A stretch of DNA of 64,000 nucleotides from Carthagonibacter sp032251515 (GTDB lineage: Bacteria; Gemmatimonadota; Gemmatimonadetes; Palauibacterales; Palauibacteraceae). Where the stretch lies: NCBI GenBank assembly GCA_032251515.1, contig JAVVDU010000002.1, forward strand, positions 62,001-126,000, read 5' to 3'. Shown here piece by piece: positions 56,003-64,000 of this stretch (position 1 is the stretch's first letter; every line of letters begins with the position of its first letter). The notes beneath the pieces are model-generated. The model saw only the letters and a list, made by a program, of their open reading frames with translations, was not told the origin of the DNA and made no database searches. A program made the translations under genes and the position numbers.

Positions 56003-58786
56003 ATGACCCAGACGCGAACCGCCTCCCAGGACTCCTTCGGCGCCCGGCGATCCCTTTCTCTCCCGGACGGTTCGACCGTCGACGTCTTCGACCCCGGGGT
56101 GCTGGCCCGCGATGGGATCGGCCGCGTCGAACGCCTCCCCTTCTCGATCCGCGTCCTCCTGGAGAACCTGCTCCGCCACGAGGACGGCACGTCGGTGACC
56201 CGGGACGACATCGCGGCCCTCGCGGCCTGGGACCCGTCCGGGGAGCGCGAGATCGCCTTCCGGCCGGCGCGCGTGATCCTGCAGGACTTCACGGGTGTGC
56301 CGGCGGTGGTGGATCTCGCCGCGATGCGCGACGCCATGGAGGAACTGGGCGGCGATCCGGCCCGGATCAACCCCCTGATGCCCTCCGAGCTCGTGATCGA
56401 CCACTCCGTGCAGGTCGACTCGTTCGGCAAGCTCGCTTCGCTGCTCATCAACGCCGAGAAGGAGTTCGAGCGTAACGGCGAGCGCTACGAGTTCCTCCGC
56501 TGGGGGCAGGAGGCGTTCGAGAACTTCCGCGTCGTGCCGCCGAGCACGGGGATCGTCCACCAGGTGAACCTCGAGTACCTGGCGCGCGTCGTGTTCGCCG
56601 CGGACGCGGAGGATGGGCGGATCGCCTATCCCGACACGCTCGTGGGCACCGACAGTCACACGACGATGATCAACGGGCTCGGAGTCCTGGGCTGGGGCGT
56701 GGGCGGCATCGAGGCCGAGGCGGCGATGCTCGGGCAGCCGGTCAGCTTCCTCGTGCCCGAGGTCGTCGGGTTCCGGCTGCGCGGCCGCCTGCCCGAGGGC
56801 GCCACGGCGACCGATCTCGTCCTCAGGGTGACCGAGATGCTGCGCCGGAAGGGCGTGGTCGGGAAGTTCGTGGAGTTCTTCGGAGAGGGCCTCCCCGCCC
56901 TCTCCCTGGCGGACCGGGCCACGATCGGAAACATGTCGCCCGAGTTCGGCTCGACCTGCGCCATCTTCCCCATCGACGCCGAGACGCTCGCGTATCTCCG
57001 GTTCACCGGACGCCCCGAGTCGCAGGTGGCGCTCGTGGAGGCGTACGCGAAGGAGACCGGTCTCTTCCACGAACCCGGCTCGCCGGAAGCGGAGTACTCC
57101 GACACCCTGACGCTCGACCTGTCGACCGTCGAGCCCAGCCTCGCGGGCCCGAAACTGCCCCAGCAGCGGATCCGGCTCTCCGATGCCGGCACTTCCTTCG
57201 GCTGCTGGCTGACGGAGTTGCGGCAGGGAGGCGGGGCCGGTAACGGCGCGACGGGCCGCTGGGCGTCGGAAGGCGGAGGGGGCACCGCCGTGGCGAGCGC
57301 CCCGACCCTCCGATCGGCCCGGGTGACCTGGGAGACGCTGGACGGAGACGCCATCGATTTCGAGCTGCGTGACGGCGCCGTGGTGATCGCCGCGATCACG
57401 AGCTGCACGAACACCTCGAACCCGAGCGTCATGGTCGCGGCGGGCCTGCTGGCCAGGAAGGCGGCGCAGCGCGGCCTCGAGCGCAAGCCGTGGGTGAAGA
57501 CGAGCCTCGCCCCCGGGTCGAAGGTCGTCACCGAGTACCTGAGGGACGCGGAGCTTCTCCCGTGGCTCGAGCGTCTCGGATTCAACGTGGTCGGATACGG
57601 CTGCACGACGTGCATCGGCAACAGCGGCCCCCTGCCCGATCCCATCGCGAAGGCGATCCGGGCGAGCGACCTCGCCGTGTGCTCGGTGCTCTCCGGAAAC
57701 CGGAACTTCGAGGGCCGGATCAACCCCGACACGCGGGCGAACTATCTCGCCTCACCGCCCCTCGTCGTCGCCTACGCGCTGGCCGGACGGATGGACATCG
57801 ACCTGACCTCGGAGCCGCTCGGCACCGACGCCGACGGGAACGAAGTGATGCTCGCCGACATCTGGCCGACCCAGGAGGAGGTCCGCGAGACGATCCGCTC
57901 GGCCGTCCGCACGGAGCACTTCGAGGAGCAATACGCCGACGTGTTCCGGGGCGACGAACAATGGCGGAACCTCCCCGTGCCGGAGGGCAAGCTCTACGCC
58001 TGGTCCGACGACTCGACCTACGTGCGCCGCCCGCCGTTCTTCGCGGGCATGTCCCCCGACCCCGAGGCCCCGCGCGACATCCGGGGCGCCCGCGTCCTGG
58101 TGTTCGTCGAGGACTCCGTCACGACCGACCACATCTCGCCGGCGGGCGCCATCGCGGCGGATTCGCCGGCGGGCCACTACCTGCAGGAGCACGGCATCGG
58201 ACCGGCGGAGTTCAACTCCTACGGCTCGCGGCGAGGCAACCACGAGGTCATGATGCGCGGTACGTTCGCCAACGTCCGCCTGCGCAACCTGCTCGTCGCC
58301 GGCGTGGAGGGCGGGTTCACGCGCCACGTTCCGAGCGGCGAGCAGATGTCGATCTACGACGCCGCGATGCGGTACGCCGACGAGGACGTCCCGCTCATCG
58401 TCCTCGCCGGACGCGAGTACGGCACCGGAAGCTCCCGCGACTGGGCGGCGAAGGGACCGGCCCTGCTCGGCATCCGGGCGGTGATCGCGGCAGGCTACGA
58501 GCGGATCCACCGCAGCAACCTGATCGGGATGGGCATCCTGCCCCTTCAGTTCGCCGAGGGCGAGGACGCTTCGTCGCTCGGACTCGACGGTACCGAGACC
58601 TTCGACGTGGAAGGCATCTCCGAGGGTCTGCGGCCTGGAGGAACGGTGGAGGTGCGAGCCACTTCCGCGGACGGCGGGAAGACCCGTGTCGAGGCGCGGG
58701 TGCGCCTCGACACGGACGTCGAGCTCGAGTACTACCGGAACGGCGGCATCCTCAAGACCGTCCTCCGGCAGATGCTGCGGGCGTGA
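56003..58786 (+). CDS. acnA: aconitate hydratase A
   Basis: AcnA isomerises citrate to isocitrate through a 4Fe-4S cluster. The 927-aa protein has the typical opening (FGARRSLSLPDG), IRVLLENLLRHEDG, LVGTDSHTTMINGLGVLGWGVGGIEAE, the cluster Cys residues in TSCTNTSNPSV and GYGCTTCIGNSGP, and the swivel-domain GREYGTGSSRDWAAKGP. An insert of Gly/Ala residues near 410-430 is slightly unusual. The ATG has AAAGGA upstream. It forms part of the TCA set with icd, sucCD and mdh elsewhere in the window. Confidence 0.97.
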   Translation: MTQTRTASQDSFGARRSLSLPDGSTVDVFDPGVLARDGIGRVERLPFSIRVLLENLLRHEDGTSVTRDDIAALAAWDPSGEREIAFRPARVILQDFTGVPAVVDLAAMRDAMEELGGDPARINPLMPSELVIDHSVQVDSFGKLASLLINAEKEFERNGERYEFLRWGQEAFENFRVVPPSTGIVHQVNLEYLARVVFAADAEDGRIAYPDTLVGTDSHTTMINGLGVLGWGVGGIEAEAAMLGQPVSFLVPEVVGFRLRGRLPEGATATDLVLRVTEMLRRKGVVGKFVEFFGEGLPALSLADRATIGNMSPEFGSTCAIFPIDAETLAYLRFTGRPESQVALVEAYAKETGLFHEPGSPEAEYSDTLTLDLSTVEPSLAGPKLPQQRIRLSDAGTSFGCWLTELRQGGGAGNGATGRWASEGGGGTAVASAPTLRSARVTWETLDGDAIDFELRDGAVVIAAITSCTNTSNPSVMVAAGLLARKAAQRGLERKPWVKTSLAPGSKVVTEYLRDAELLPWLERLGFNVVGYGCTTCIGNSGPLPDPIAKAIRASDLAVCSVLSGNRNFEGRINPDTRANYLASPPLVVAYALAGRMDIDLTSEPLGTDADGNEVMLADIWPTQEEVRETIRSAVRTEHFEEQYADVFRGDEQWRNLPVPEGKLYAWSDDSTYVRRPPFFAGMSPDPEAPRDIRGARVLVFVEDSVTTDHISPAGAIAADSPAGHYLQEHGIGPAEFNSYGSRRGNHEVMMRGTFANVRLRNLLVAGVEGGFTRHVPSGEQMSIYDAAMRYADEDVPLIVLAGREYGTGSSRDWAAKGPALLGIRAVIAAGYERIHRSNLIGMGILPLQFAEGEDASSLGLDGTETFDVEGISEGLRPGGTVEVRATSADGGKTRVEARVRLDTDVELEYYRNGGILKTVLRQMLRA

Positions 58787-58794
58787 GCCGGGCC

Positions 58795-58820
58795 GGTGCC
58801 GGGCCGCGCGGCCCGGCACC
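58795..58820. terminator. 26-bp perfect palindrome after acnA
   Basis: The sequence from 58795 to 58820 is its own reverse complement over all 26 bases, beginning GGTGCCGGGCC. It starts nine bases after the acnA stop codon. Such a GC-only hairpin fits a terminator or an mRNA 3'-end stabiliser; no T-run follows. Confidence 0.6.
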
Positions 58821-58839
58821 AGCTCGACGCGCGCACCCC

Positions 58840-58859
58840 GGCGGGCCGGGCGGCCCGCC
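58840..58859. terminator. second hairpin after acnA
   Basis: GGCGGGCC and GGCCCGCC form an 8-bp perfect stem with a 4-base loop, 19 bases after the 26-bp palindrome. Two strong stems in tandem before the S46 peptidase gene make readthrough unlikely. Confidence 0.45.
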
Positions 58860-58948
58860 ACGCAGGACCGGAAGCGCCCCGGCGCCTCCGGCGACGTTTC
58901 GGGATGCACCATGGACCGGTTGAACCGAACCCACGCACGGAGTCGAAG

Positions 58949-61174
58949 ATGGAACCCTCGCACGTGAAGCGCTGGATCGTTCTCGCGGCGGCCGCGTCAC
59001 TGGCCGGCTGCGCGAGCTCCGGCACGCCGGCGCCGGAGAGCGCCATCGACCTGCCGGCCGCCGAGGCCCGGCCCCCGCAGGACCAGGCAGCGACAGGCCT
59101 GCTTGCCCCGCCCGCCGCGGCGGTGCGCGCGGCCGACCACGTCGAGCTCTCGGGCACCGAGATGGGCACGATGTGGACCTTCGAGAACCCGCCCCTCGAA
59201 TACTGGGCGGAGACCTACGGCTTCCGTCCGTCCTCGGAGTGGCTCGACCACGTCCGTCTGTCCTCCGTCCGGTACGGCGGCGGCTGCTCGGCCTCGTTCG
59301 TGTCGGCCGACGGCCTCGTGATGACGAACCACCACTGCGCACGCGGCTGCGTGGACGCCGTGGCCGGCGAGGGCGAGGACTTCCTGATCGACGGGTTCTA
59401 CGCCGGAAGTCGCGATGAAGAGCGCGTCTGCCCCGGACTGTTTCTCGACCAGCTCGTCGAGATCCGCGACATCACATCCGAAGTGCACGGGGCGGCGGAG
59501 CACGGCATGTCCGATGCCGAGGCGGCGGGCGCGCAGGAGACCCGCGGCGAGGAGCTCGCCGCTGCCTGCGAGACGGAGACCGGGCTGGAGTGCCAGGTCG
59601 TGAGCCTGTTCCACGGCGGGCAGTACAAGCTCTACGTGTATAAGCGCCACCAGCCCGTGAAGCTGGTCTTCGCGCCGGAGCTCCAGACGGGCTTCTTCGG
59701 CGGGGATCCCGACAACTTCACCTATCCGCGGTACGCGCTGGACGTGAGCTTCGTGCGCGCTTACGAGGCGGACGGTTCGACACCGGCCACCCCCGGCCAC
59801 CACTTCGGCTGGGACCCGGAAGGCGCCGAGGAGGACGAGCTCGTCTTCGTGTCCGGCAACCCGGGCTCCACGGCACGGCAGATCGCCGTCTCCCAGTTCA
59901 TGTACGAGCGGGAGATCTGGCACCCGATGCTGCTCGATTTCTTCGACCAGCGCCTCGAGATCATGCACGGCATCGCGGCACGGGACCCGGAGCGTGGGCG
60001 CGCCATGCAGAATCAGATCTTCGGGTTCGAGAACACGCAGAAGCTGTTCCGGGGCGAGTTGAAGGGCCTGCGGGACACGCTGCTCGTGGCCAAGAAGATC
60101 CGCTGGGAGAACGAGTTCCGCTCCGCCGTGGAAGCGGACCCGGCCCTCGCGGCCGAGTACGGGGACGTGTGGAGCCGCCTCGCGCAGATCCAGGAGACGA
60201 AGGCGCGCATCGCGCCGAGCGTGTTCCTGAACAACACGAACTTCCTCGTGCCGTCCCAGCATCTGCAGCGCGCGGGCCTGCTCCTCCAGTACGTCGAGGA
60301 GATGGCCAGGCCCGAGGCGGAGCGAAGCCCGCAGTTCCAGGGCGAGAGCGCGGAGCGGATGCGCCAGGTGCTCGAGGCCCCTGCGCCGATCGCCGAGGAC
60401 ATGTCGGTCGGGATGCTGACCGGCCGCCTCGCGCTGGCCCGCAAGTGGCTCGACGAGGGACCGCTCCTCGCCGCGGTGGGAGCCGCCGAAACGCCCGAGG
60501 CCGCCGCACGGCGCCTCATCTCCAGTTCGCGGATCGGGGACGCCTCGTTCCGCACCGGGCTGCTGGAGGGCGGGCCGGCGGCCGTCGCCGCCTCTGCCGA
60601 CCCGATGATCGCGCTCGCGCGTGACATGCGCGCCGCCCAGGAGGCCGTCCTCCCCGCCTGGCAGCAGGCCGACGCGAGCGAGTCCGTGCAGGCAGAGCGA
60701 TTCGCGCAGGCCCTGTTCGCCGTGTACGGCACGGACCTGCCGCCCGACGCCACCTTCACGCTCCGCATCACCGATGGGATCGTGAAGCGCTATGCGTACA
60801 ACGGCACGTTCGCGCCCGCCGCGACGTCGATCTTCGGGTTCTACGCACGGGCCAGCGAGTTCGGGAACGAGATGCCGTGGACGATGCCCGACAGCTGGCG
60901 GCAGGCGAAGGACCGGATCGACATGAGCGTTCCGCTGAACTTCGTCACCACGAACGACATCACCGGCGGGAACAGCGGCAGCCCGGTGATCGACGCGGAC
61001 GCCCGGGTCGTCGGCATCGCGTTCGATGGGAACATCGAGGCCTTTCCCAACGAGTTCCTGTTCGCGGCCGAGAACGGGCGCACGGTCGCCGTGCACTCCG
61101 CGGGAATCCTGGAGGCGCTGCGCTCCGTGTACGGCGCCACCGCCCTCGTGGAAGAGCTGACCGCGCAGGACTGA
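58949..61174 (+). CDS. S46 family dipeptidyl peptidase (DPP7-like) lipoprotein
   Basis: This 741-aa exported serine peptidase would release dipeptides from peptide N-termini in the periplasm. A lipobox LAGC gives a lipidated Cys near residue 21. The chymotrypsin-like parts include TNHHC with the catalytic His (128 or 129) and the nucleophile Ser676 in GGNSGSPVID. The residue 18 positions after that Ser, in FDGNIE, is Gly694. In the S46 family Gly there marks DPP7-type enzymes with broad or hydrophobic preference, while Arg marks acidic-specific DPP11. Start chosen at MEPSHVKRW because it leads directly into the signal. Confidence 0.9.
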   Translation: MEPSHVKRWIVLAAAASLAGCASSGTPAPESAIDLPAAEARPPQDQAATGLLAPPAAAVRAADHVELSGTEMGTMWTFENPPLEYWAETYGFRPSSEWLDHVRLSSVRYGGGCSASFVSADGLVMTNHHCARGCVDAVAGEGEDFLIDGFYAGSRDEERVCPGLFLDQLVEIRDITSEVHGAAEHGMSDAEAAGAQETRGEELAAACETETGLECQVVSLFHGGQYKLYVYKRHQPVKLVFAPELQTGFFGGDPDNFTYPRYALDVSFVRAYEADGSTPATPGHHFGWDPEGAEEDELVFVSGNPGSTARQIAVSQFMYEREIWHPMLLDFFDQRLEIMHGIAARDPERGRAMQNQIFGFENTQKLFRGELKGLRDTLLVAKKIRWENEFRSAVEADPALAAEYGDVWSRLAQIQETKARIAPSVFLNNTNFLVPSQHLQRAGLLLQYVEEMARPEAERSPQFQGESAERMRQVLEAPAPIAEDMSVGMLTGRLALARKWLDEGPLLAAVGAAETPEAAARRLISSSRIGDASFRTGLLEGGPAAVAASADPMIALARDMRAAQEAVLPAWQQADASESVQAERFAQALFAVYGTDLPPDATFTLRITDGIVKRYAYNGTFAPAATSIFGFYARASEFGNEMPWTMPDSWRQAKDRIDMSVPLNFVTTNDITGGNSGSPVIDADARVVGIAFDGNIEAFPNEFLFAAENGRTVAVHSAGILEALRSVYGATALVEELTAQD

Positions 61175-61192
61175 CGGCAGCCCGAGGCGCGG

Positions 61193-61217
61193 GGGACGGG
61201 GCGGCCGCGGCCGTCCC
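61193..61217. terminator. hairpin after the S46 peptidase gene
   Basis: GGGACGG (61193-61199) and CCGTCCC (61211-61217) pair around an 11-base GC loop, 18 bases after the stop. This is a plausible terminator separating the peptidase from the oxidase operon, although no T-run follows. Confidence 0.4.
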
Positions 61218-61349
61218 GCCCCCCGGGTCGCCGCTCCGGCCCGGCGCGTGACCTTGCGCGAGCCGGGATCCCGCTTCATTCCTTGTGCCGGATTCTCGCC
61301 GGGAGAGCCGTCTCCCGGTCGCCCCGAGCCCGCGACGCGGAGGAGTGCG

Positions 61350-61574
61350 GTGTCCGAGACGAGCCCCGGATTCGGCCGGATCTTTCTCGTCCTGCTGGCG
61401 TTTCTCGTCGCGGGAACGCCCCTCGCCTACCTGGCGTGGGACAACCTCAGCGACCTCGTCGCCGGCCACGGGACGTTCGGCGGGACCCTGATCTCCCTCG
61501 CCGCCCTGGCCCTGTTCCTGGTCCTCGTCACGGTGCTCAAGGGCTGGATCGACCGGCTCGAGAGCGACCGCTGA
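61350..61574 (+). CDS. small two-helix membrane protein of the ba3 oxidase operon
   Basis: A 74-aa protein with two membrane helices (about 10-28 and 44-63) and a short basic-acidic C-terminus (KGWIDRLESDR). The GTG start has GGAGGAG just upstream. It is the first gene of the oxidase operon and is followed after 34 bp by the CoxIIa-like gene. I do not recognise a family; its position suggests an accessory or assembly factor of the oxidase. Confidence 0.65.
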   Translation: MSETSPGFGRIFLVLLAFLVAGTPLAYLAWDNLSDLVAGHGTFGGTLISLAALALFLVLVTVLKGWIDRLESDR

Positions 61575-61608
61575 GCGGAGCACCCAACCGCACCCCGGAG
61601 GAGTTCTG

Positions 61609-61770
61609 GTGAGCGAATCGACGCAGGCGCCCGATCCCGGGCGGGCCGACGGCGAGGGAGAGGGCGAAGAGCACGAACATCCGCTCGGGACCCTCTTCCT
61701 CCTGATGATCTTCCTCATGGTCCTCGCGGGCATGTGGGGAGCCCTCTACCTGACGCTGCTCGGCAGGTGA
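61609..61770 (+). CDS. ba3 oxidase subunit IIa-like small membrane protein
   Basis: This 53-aa protein has an acidic, Glu-rich first 23 residues and one membrane helix at about 24-48 (HPLGTLFLLMIFLMVLAGMW). Single-helix subunit IIa proteins of this kind accompany ba3-type oxidases, where they replace a missing helix of subunit II. The GTG start has GGAGGAG upstream, and the gene ends four bases before subunit II. Its small size and position, rather than sequence identity, support the assignment. Confidence 0.7.
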   Translation: MSESTQAPDPGRADGEGEGEEHEHPLGTLFLLMIFLMVLAGMWGALYLTLLGR

Positions 61771-61774
61771 CGCG

Positions 61775-62242
61775 ATGAAGATCCACGTGTACGAGAAGGC
61801 CTTCCTGTACCTGAGCGTACTGGTGCTGGTCACGTTCCTCGCCGCGCTGGCCTTCGCGACGGTGGGCATGGGCATCAGCCTGCCCAGCCGGGCCGACGAG
61901 ATCGATCCGCGCGCCGTCCGGACGACCGCCCCCTTCGATCAGCCCGGTGTCCGGCGGACCGGCGCGAACTCCTACGAGGTCGTCGTCCTCGGCCAGATGT
62001 GGGCGTTCGTGCCCAACGAGATCCGGGTCCCGGCCGGCGCCGAGATCACCTTCCGCGCCACCTCCGCCGACGTGCTGCACGGCCTGGCGATCGAGGGCAC
62101 GCGGGTGAACCTGATGCTGATCCCCGGGCAGGTCACCGAATACACCTACACGTTCGAGCAGCCCGGCGAGTACCTGCTGATCTGCCACGAGTACTGCGGG
62201 CGCGCCCACCACGAGATGGGCGGAAAGGTGATCGTCGAATGA
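61775..62242 (+). CDS. cbaB: ba3-type cytochrome c oxidase subunit II
   Basis: Subunit II takes electrons from cytochrome c through the binuclear CuA centre. The 155-aa protein has one N-terminal membrane helix (about 9-31) and a cupredoxin domain with the CuA ligands: His in VLHGLAI, then CHEYCGRAHHEM supplying two Cys, a His and a Met. It is short like Thermus CbaB, unlike the two-helix subunit II of A-family oxidases. The end overlaps subunit I as ATGA. Confidence 0.93.
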   Translation: MKIHVYEKAFLYLSVLVLVTFLAALAFATVGMGISLPSRADEIDPRAVRTTAPFDQPGVRRTGANSYEVVVLGQMWAFVPNEIRVPAGAEITFRATSADVLHGLAIEGTRVNLMLIPGQVTEYTYTFEQPGEYLLICHEYCGRAHHEMGGKVIVE

Positions 62243-63915
62243 GCACATCGATGGCGGTGGCCGCCGCCGACTTCGACCTGCCACGATCCCAGAAGCGGAA
62301 CATCAGGTGGATGCTCTACGTGGGGTTCGTCGCCCTCACCGTCGCGGCGGTGAACGGACTCGGGCAGGCCCTGAACTACGCGGGCATCGACATCCTCGAC
62401 TGGTTCCCCGGCATGCAGACGTATTATCAGGGCCTGACGGCGCACGGCGTCCTCATGGCCCTGGTGCTCACGTTCGCGTTCGCCAACGCCTTCCTGGCGC
62501 TGATGACGGCCCGGGCGCTCGCCCGGCCGCTGCCCGGCCTGCTGCTCGCCGGCGCGACCTGGACTTTCATCCTCGGCACCGGGCTGGCCGGATTCGCCAT
62601 CGTCTCCGGCCGGGCCAGCGTGCTGTACACGTTCTACGCGCCGCTCAAGGCCCACTGGACCTTCTACCTGGGCGCCGCGCTGCTGGTGATCAGCACGTGG
62701 CTGCTCTCCGCCGCCCTGTTCACCGCGCTGGTGCGCTGGCGGCGTGAGAACCCTGGCGAGCGGATCCCGCTGCTCGCCTACATCTCGGTCCTCACCTTCG
62801 CGATGTGGGACATCGCGTCGCTCGGGCTCGCGATCGAGGTCGTCGTGTTCCTGCTCCCCTGGTCCCTGGGCCTGTGGGAGGCGATCGATCCGCTCCTGAC
62901 CCGCACGCTGTTCTGGTTCAGCGGCCACGCGATCGTCTACTTCTGGCTCCTGCCGGCCTACGTGTCGTGGTACGCCCTGATCCCGCGGCAGAACGGCGGC
63001 AAGCTGTTCAGCGACGGGATCACGCGGATCGTGTTCCTGATGTTCCTGCTCCTGTCGATCCCGGTGGGCTTCCACCACCAGTACACCGACCCCGGCATCC
63101 CGGCGTGGCAGAAGGCCGTGCACGGGTTCCTGACCTTCGGCGTGTTCTTTCCCAGCCTCGTGACCGCCTTCTCGGTGATGGCCGCCCTCGAGAACGGGGG
63201 GCGCGCCCGGGGCGGCCGGGGCCTCCTGGGCTGGATCCCGAAGCTGTCGTGGGGTGATCCCGCCGTGTCCGCCCAGCTCCTGGCCATGCTCGTGTTCCTG
63301 CTCGGCGGGATCACCGGGCTGATGAACGCCAGCTACAGCATGAACCAGGTCGTGCACAACACGACGTTCATCCCCGGCCACTTCCACATGACCGTGGGCA
63401 CGGCCGTCGCCCTCACGATCATGGGGGTCTCGTACTGGCTCGTCCCGTGGCTCACCGGCCGGCAGCTCGTGGGGCGCCGGATCGCACTCGCGCAGGGCTG
63501 GGTGTACACGATCGGCGTACTCGTGCTGGCGCGCGGCCTGATCCAGGGCGGGCTCGAAGGCATGCCGCGGCGGAGCGCCGTCGTCGCCTCCTCCTACATG
63601 GGCGAGGTGCCCGGCTGGCACTGGGCGGGCCAGATCGCGGGGATCGGCGGCGTGATCATGTTCGTCGGCATCGCGATGTTCGCAGTGGTGATCGCGGCGA
63701 CGATCCTGTTCGGCAAGCGCACGGGCGAGCAGGAGATTCCGGTGTCCGAGACGATCCTGCCGCCCGCCCGGTCCGGCTGGGAAGTGCGGCTGGACGACCT
63801 GCGGCTGTACGTGTTCCTGGCGATCCTGCTGATCCTGATCGCGTACGGGCCGTTCGCCGTAGGATACCTGCCGCCGAAGATGACGGCGCCGGGCTTCGGG
63901 CCGCCGTTCTTCTGA
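62239..63915 (+). CDS. cbaA: ba3-type cytochrome c oxidase subunit I (B-family oxygen reductase)
   Basis: Subunit I reduces oxygen and pumps protons. The 558-aa protein has about thirteen membrane helices. The heme ligand His is in TAHGVLM. The CuB site is HAIVYFW, where His and the cross-linked Tyr are four residues apart, and HHQYTDP supplies two more His. HNTTFIPGHFHMTVG supplies the high- and low-spin heme ligands. The glutamate of the A-family D channel is absent, consistent with a B-type enzyme. It is the last gene of the operon. Confidence 0.95.
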   Translation: MSTSMAVAAADFDLPRSQKRNIRWMLYVGFVALTVAAVNGLGQALNYAGIDILDWFPGMQTYYQGLTAHGVLMALVLTFAFANAFLALMTARALARPLPGLLLAGATWTFILGTGLAGFAIVSGRASVLYTFYAPLKAHWTFYLGAALLVISTWLLSAALFTALVRWRRENPGERIPLLAYISVLTFAMWDIASLGLAIEVVVFLLPWSLGLWEAIDPLLTRTLFWFSGHAIVYFWLLPAYVSWYALIPRQNGGKLFSDGITRIVFLMFLLLSIPVGFHHQYTDPGIPAWQKAVHGFLTFGVFFPSLVTAFSVMAALENGGRARGGRGLLGWIPKLSWGDPAVSAQLLAMLVFLLGGITGLMNASYSMNQVVHNTTFIPGHFHMTVGTAVALTIMGVSYWLVPWLTGRQLVGRRIALAQGWVYTIGVLVLARGLIQGGLEGMPRRSAVVASSYMGEVPGWHWAGQIAGIGGVIMFVGIAMFAVVIAATILFGKRTGEQEIPVSETILPPARSGWEVRLDDLRLYVFLAILLILIAYGPFAVGYLPPKMTAPGFGPPFF

Positions 63916-63969
63916 GCCGGTCCCGATCTCCCCGCCGCGCGGGCGATCGAACCGGGGGGAGGCGCCCGG

Positions 63970-64000
63970 CTACATCCGCTTGTAGCTCGGGCCGCTCCCC
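63970..64000 (-). CDS. possible C-terminus of a convergent gene cut by the window edge
   Basis: On the minus strand the last codons before a TAG read GSGPSYKRM. The gene would run convergent toward cbaA with a 54-bp spacer. Nine codons are too few to name a family; it is recorded only because the 3' end falls where a convergent neighbour would be expected. Confidence 0.25.
   Translation of the reverse strand, partial: GSGPSYKRM

Overview
The window is 64 kb of very GC-rich bacterial DNA (about 70% by eye). It is packed with housekeeping genes, most of them on the minus strand in long, translationally coupled operons. The gene content points to an aerobic, Gram-negative-type bacterium: complete complex I, a ba3-type oxygen reductase, a TCA/glycolysis core, lipoproteins, an outer-membrane barrel and a lipoprotein-type S46 dipeptidyl peptidase. 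The overall look fits Gemmatimonadota or a nearby phylum, probably an uncultured or metagenome-assembled genome because there is a 100-N scaffold gap at 23940-24039. The phylum is inference: the window has no rRNA or other taxonomic anchor.

Left block (1-7825, minus): the start of fabF, then acpP, fabG, fabD, rpmF and a YceD/DUF177 protein, followed by ndk, sucD, sucC, a carbamate-kinase-like gene and a phosphomannomutase/phosphoglucomutase. The fatty-acid cluster lacks the usual plsX and fabH. Block two (7955-22255, minus) is a complete nuoABCDEFGHIJKLMN operon with fused nuoCD and a short NuoG that still has the extra N7 cluster motif.

Middle block (22402-37341): a hydrolase and dcd run on the plus strand up to the gap. 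After it come a divergent HD-GYP protein, an NfeD-like membrane protein, mdh, and a molybdopterin operon (98-aa unknown gene, moaD, moaE, moaA, 79-aa unknown gene). Next are an aminotransferase, HU, sppA, carA, an RNase H-like protein that has lost two catalytic acids, secG, and a tpiA-pgk-gap glycolysis operon. Block four (37453-47599, minus) is one tightly coupled 12-gene operon: yicC, gmk, rpoZ, coaBC, udg, dnaB, radA, ispD, tsaC-like, a low-molecular-weight phosphatase, aroE and comF.

Right block (47729-63915): an orphan outer-membrane plug/barrel protein, icd, an 83-aa unknown gene with a near-consensus promoter and a large terminator structure, a secreted DUF1028 protein, a 31-codon membrane microprotein, rocD, a lipoprotein cyclophilin, plsC, acnA, an S46 peptidase, and a ba3 oxidase operon containing two tiny membrane subunits.

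Several sigma70-like promoters could be read directly. They share TTGAC/TGGAC at -35, a 17-18 bp spacer and mostly a TAnnTT-type -10. No tRNA, rRNA, CRISPR, transposon or prophage was seen. No wholly new multi-gene system is evident; the most unusual items are the degenerate RNase H and HD-GYP proteins, the small unknown genes and the mirrored regulatory repeats.
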